Positions 6,266-6,449 of a DNA stretch of 6,449 bases are shown piece after piece. The first letter of the stretch is position 1. Each line of letters begins with the position of its first letter. A model generated the notes under the pieces. That model had not been told where the DNA came from, ran no database searches, and worked only from the letters and a program-made list of their open reading frames with translations. This DNA is from Myxococcales bacterium UBA5297. GTDB lineage: Bacteria; Myxococcota; Myxococcia; Myxococcales; UBA5297. The stretch covers positions 1-6,449 of the forward strand of contig DHSB01000149.1 in assembly GCA_002408385.1 (NCBI GenBank), written 5' to 3'. A program made the translations under genes and the position numbers.

Positions 6266-6289
6266 CGGCGGGCAACCCGTGGCCCGCCG
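6266..6289. repeat. Perfect 8-bp stem hairpin downstream of the transposase-like ORF
   Basis: CGGCGGGC at 6266-6273 pairs exactly with GCCCGCCG at 6282-6289 across an 8-base loop. On the minus strand it begins 24 bases past the possible TGA (6316-6314) of the transposase-like ORF. No T-run follows, so it is not a standard intrinsic terminator. A structural element at a mobile element end is an alternative. Confidence 0.5.
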
Positions 6290-6313
6290 TTCGCCGCGCA
6301 CGAGGCCTGGGGT

Positions 6314-6449
6314 TCAGTCGTCCGGGTAATGGGGTCCGCGGCGTCCACCGGCGACGGGTCGAACAGCTCCTGCTGCGGGGGTTCGCCGGCCCGGACGAGC
6401 CGGGGTTCGTGGGCCGGGATCCCGAGGTGCTCGAGGAGCTCTTCCGCCT
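6314..6449 (-). CDS. C-terminal end of a putative IS91-like (Y2) transposase, partial, possibly frameshifted
   Basis: The frame starting at base 6447 on the minus strand has almost exclusive G/C third positions and reads LLEHLGIPAHEPRLV, then RAGEPPQQELFD, then PSPVDAADP. The pattern I/L-L-x-H-L-G-L/I-P-x-x-x-P followed by a Pro/Gln-rich, acid-ending tail resembles the C-terminus of IS91-family rolling-circle transposases, as I recall them. The catalytic region (paired Tyr) would lie beyond the right edge, so the identification is tentative. After the Asp-Pro at 6336-6331 this frame loses coding character and stays open with no stop until 5611. One extra C in the CCCC run (minus strand 6334-6331) would instead give DPHYPDD and a TGA at 6316-6314. 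A one-base deletion in the genome or assembly is therefore likely, making this a decayed gene or a sequencing error. The stated end uses that repaired stop. Confidence 0.5.
   Translation of the reverse strand, partial: GGRAPRAPRDPGPRTPARPGRRTPAAGAVRPVAGGRRGPHYPDD

Larger units (their letters stand above)
6140..6313. mobile_element. Possible terminal region of an IS91-like element
   Basis: This 174-base stretch lies between the abrupt end of the small membrane gene and the transposase-like ORF and has no credible coding frame. It carries two perfect hairpins (6146-6158 and 6266-6289). The tetranucleotide GAAC (GTTC on the transposase strand) spans 6138-6141 at the presumed junction. IS91-type elements are known to insert next to GAAC/CAAG-type tetranucleotides with the end that follows the transposase gene. 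The exact boundary cannot be fixed from one copy, and GAAC is short enough to occur by chance. Confidence 0.3.

Noticed and set aside
5611..6348. A minus-strand frame from GTG 6348 running back into the DUF2254 gene
   Set aside because: It is the unterminated continuation of the transposase-like frame past the suspected frameshift. The residues after 6331 lack coding character, and it lies opposite two better-supported + strand genes.

Overview
The window is very GC-rich with an extreme third-position G/C preference. Its gene content points to a Myxococcota or related (former delta-proteobacterial) genome: a paired-helix C-terminal tail of a type common in that group, a very large cysteine-rich tandem-repeat lipoprotein, and unusual integral membrane proteins. 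This assignment rests on style and gene families, not on a marker gene.

Left region (1-3511, + strand): the C-terminal part of an open-ended protein with two transmembrane helices (ends 470) is followed after 29 bases by a 1003-residue predicted lipoprotein (500-3511). After a lipoprotein-type signal peptide and a short Cys-rich N-terminal segment, almost all of it is 12 complete tandem units of about 71-74 residues plus a terminal partial unit. Each unit normally carries 12 cysteines, about 163 in all by hand count. The two genes probably form one transcription unit.

Middle region (3512-5839, + strand): a 281-base gap that can fold strongly leads into a tight two-gene operon. The first gene encodes a 237-residue, eight-helix membrane protein whose layout recalls ZIP metal transporters but whose expected metal-site residues are mostly replaced. 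Ten bases later a 440-residue DUF2254 membrane protein begins, and its ribosome-binding site overlaps the upstream stop codon, so translation of the two is probably coupled.

Right region (5840-6449): a small gene with a near-perfect ribosome-binding site encodes 69 residues that look like only the first part of a larger membrane protein. It stops abruptly and is followed by about 170 bases with no coding signal but two perfect hairpins. At the right edge, on the minus strand, is the last part of an ORF resembling the C-terminus of IS91-type (Y2) transposases, with a possible one-base frameshift before its natural stop. The simplest reading is that a mobile element end truncated the small membrane gene.

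The observations most worth following up are the repeat lipoprotein (with paired loss of two specific cysteines in its last two units), the ZIP-like protein lacking the canonical metal site coupled to DUF2254, and the element/gene junction near 6140.
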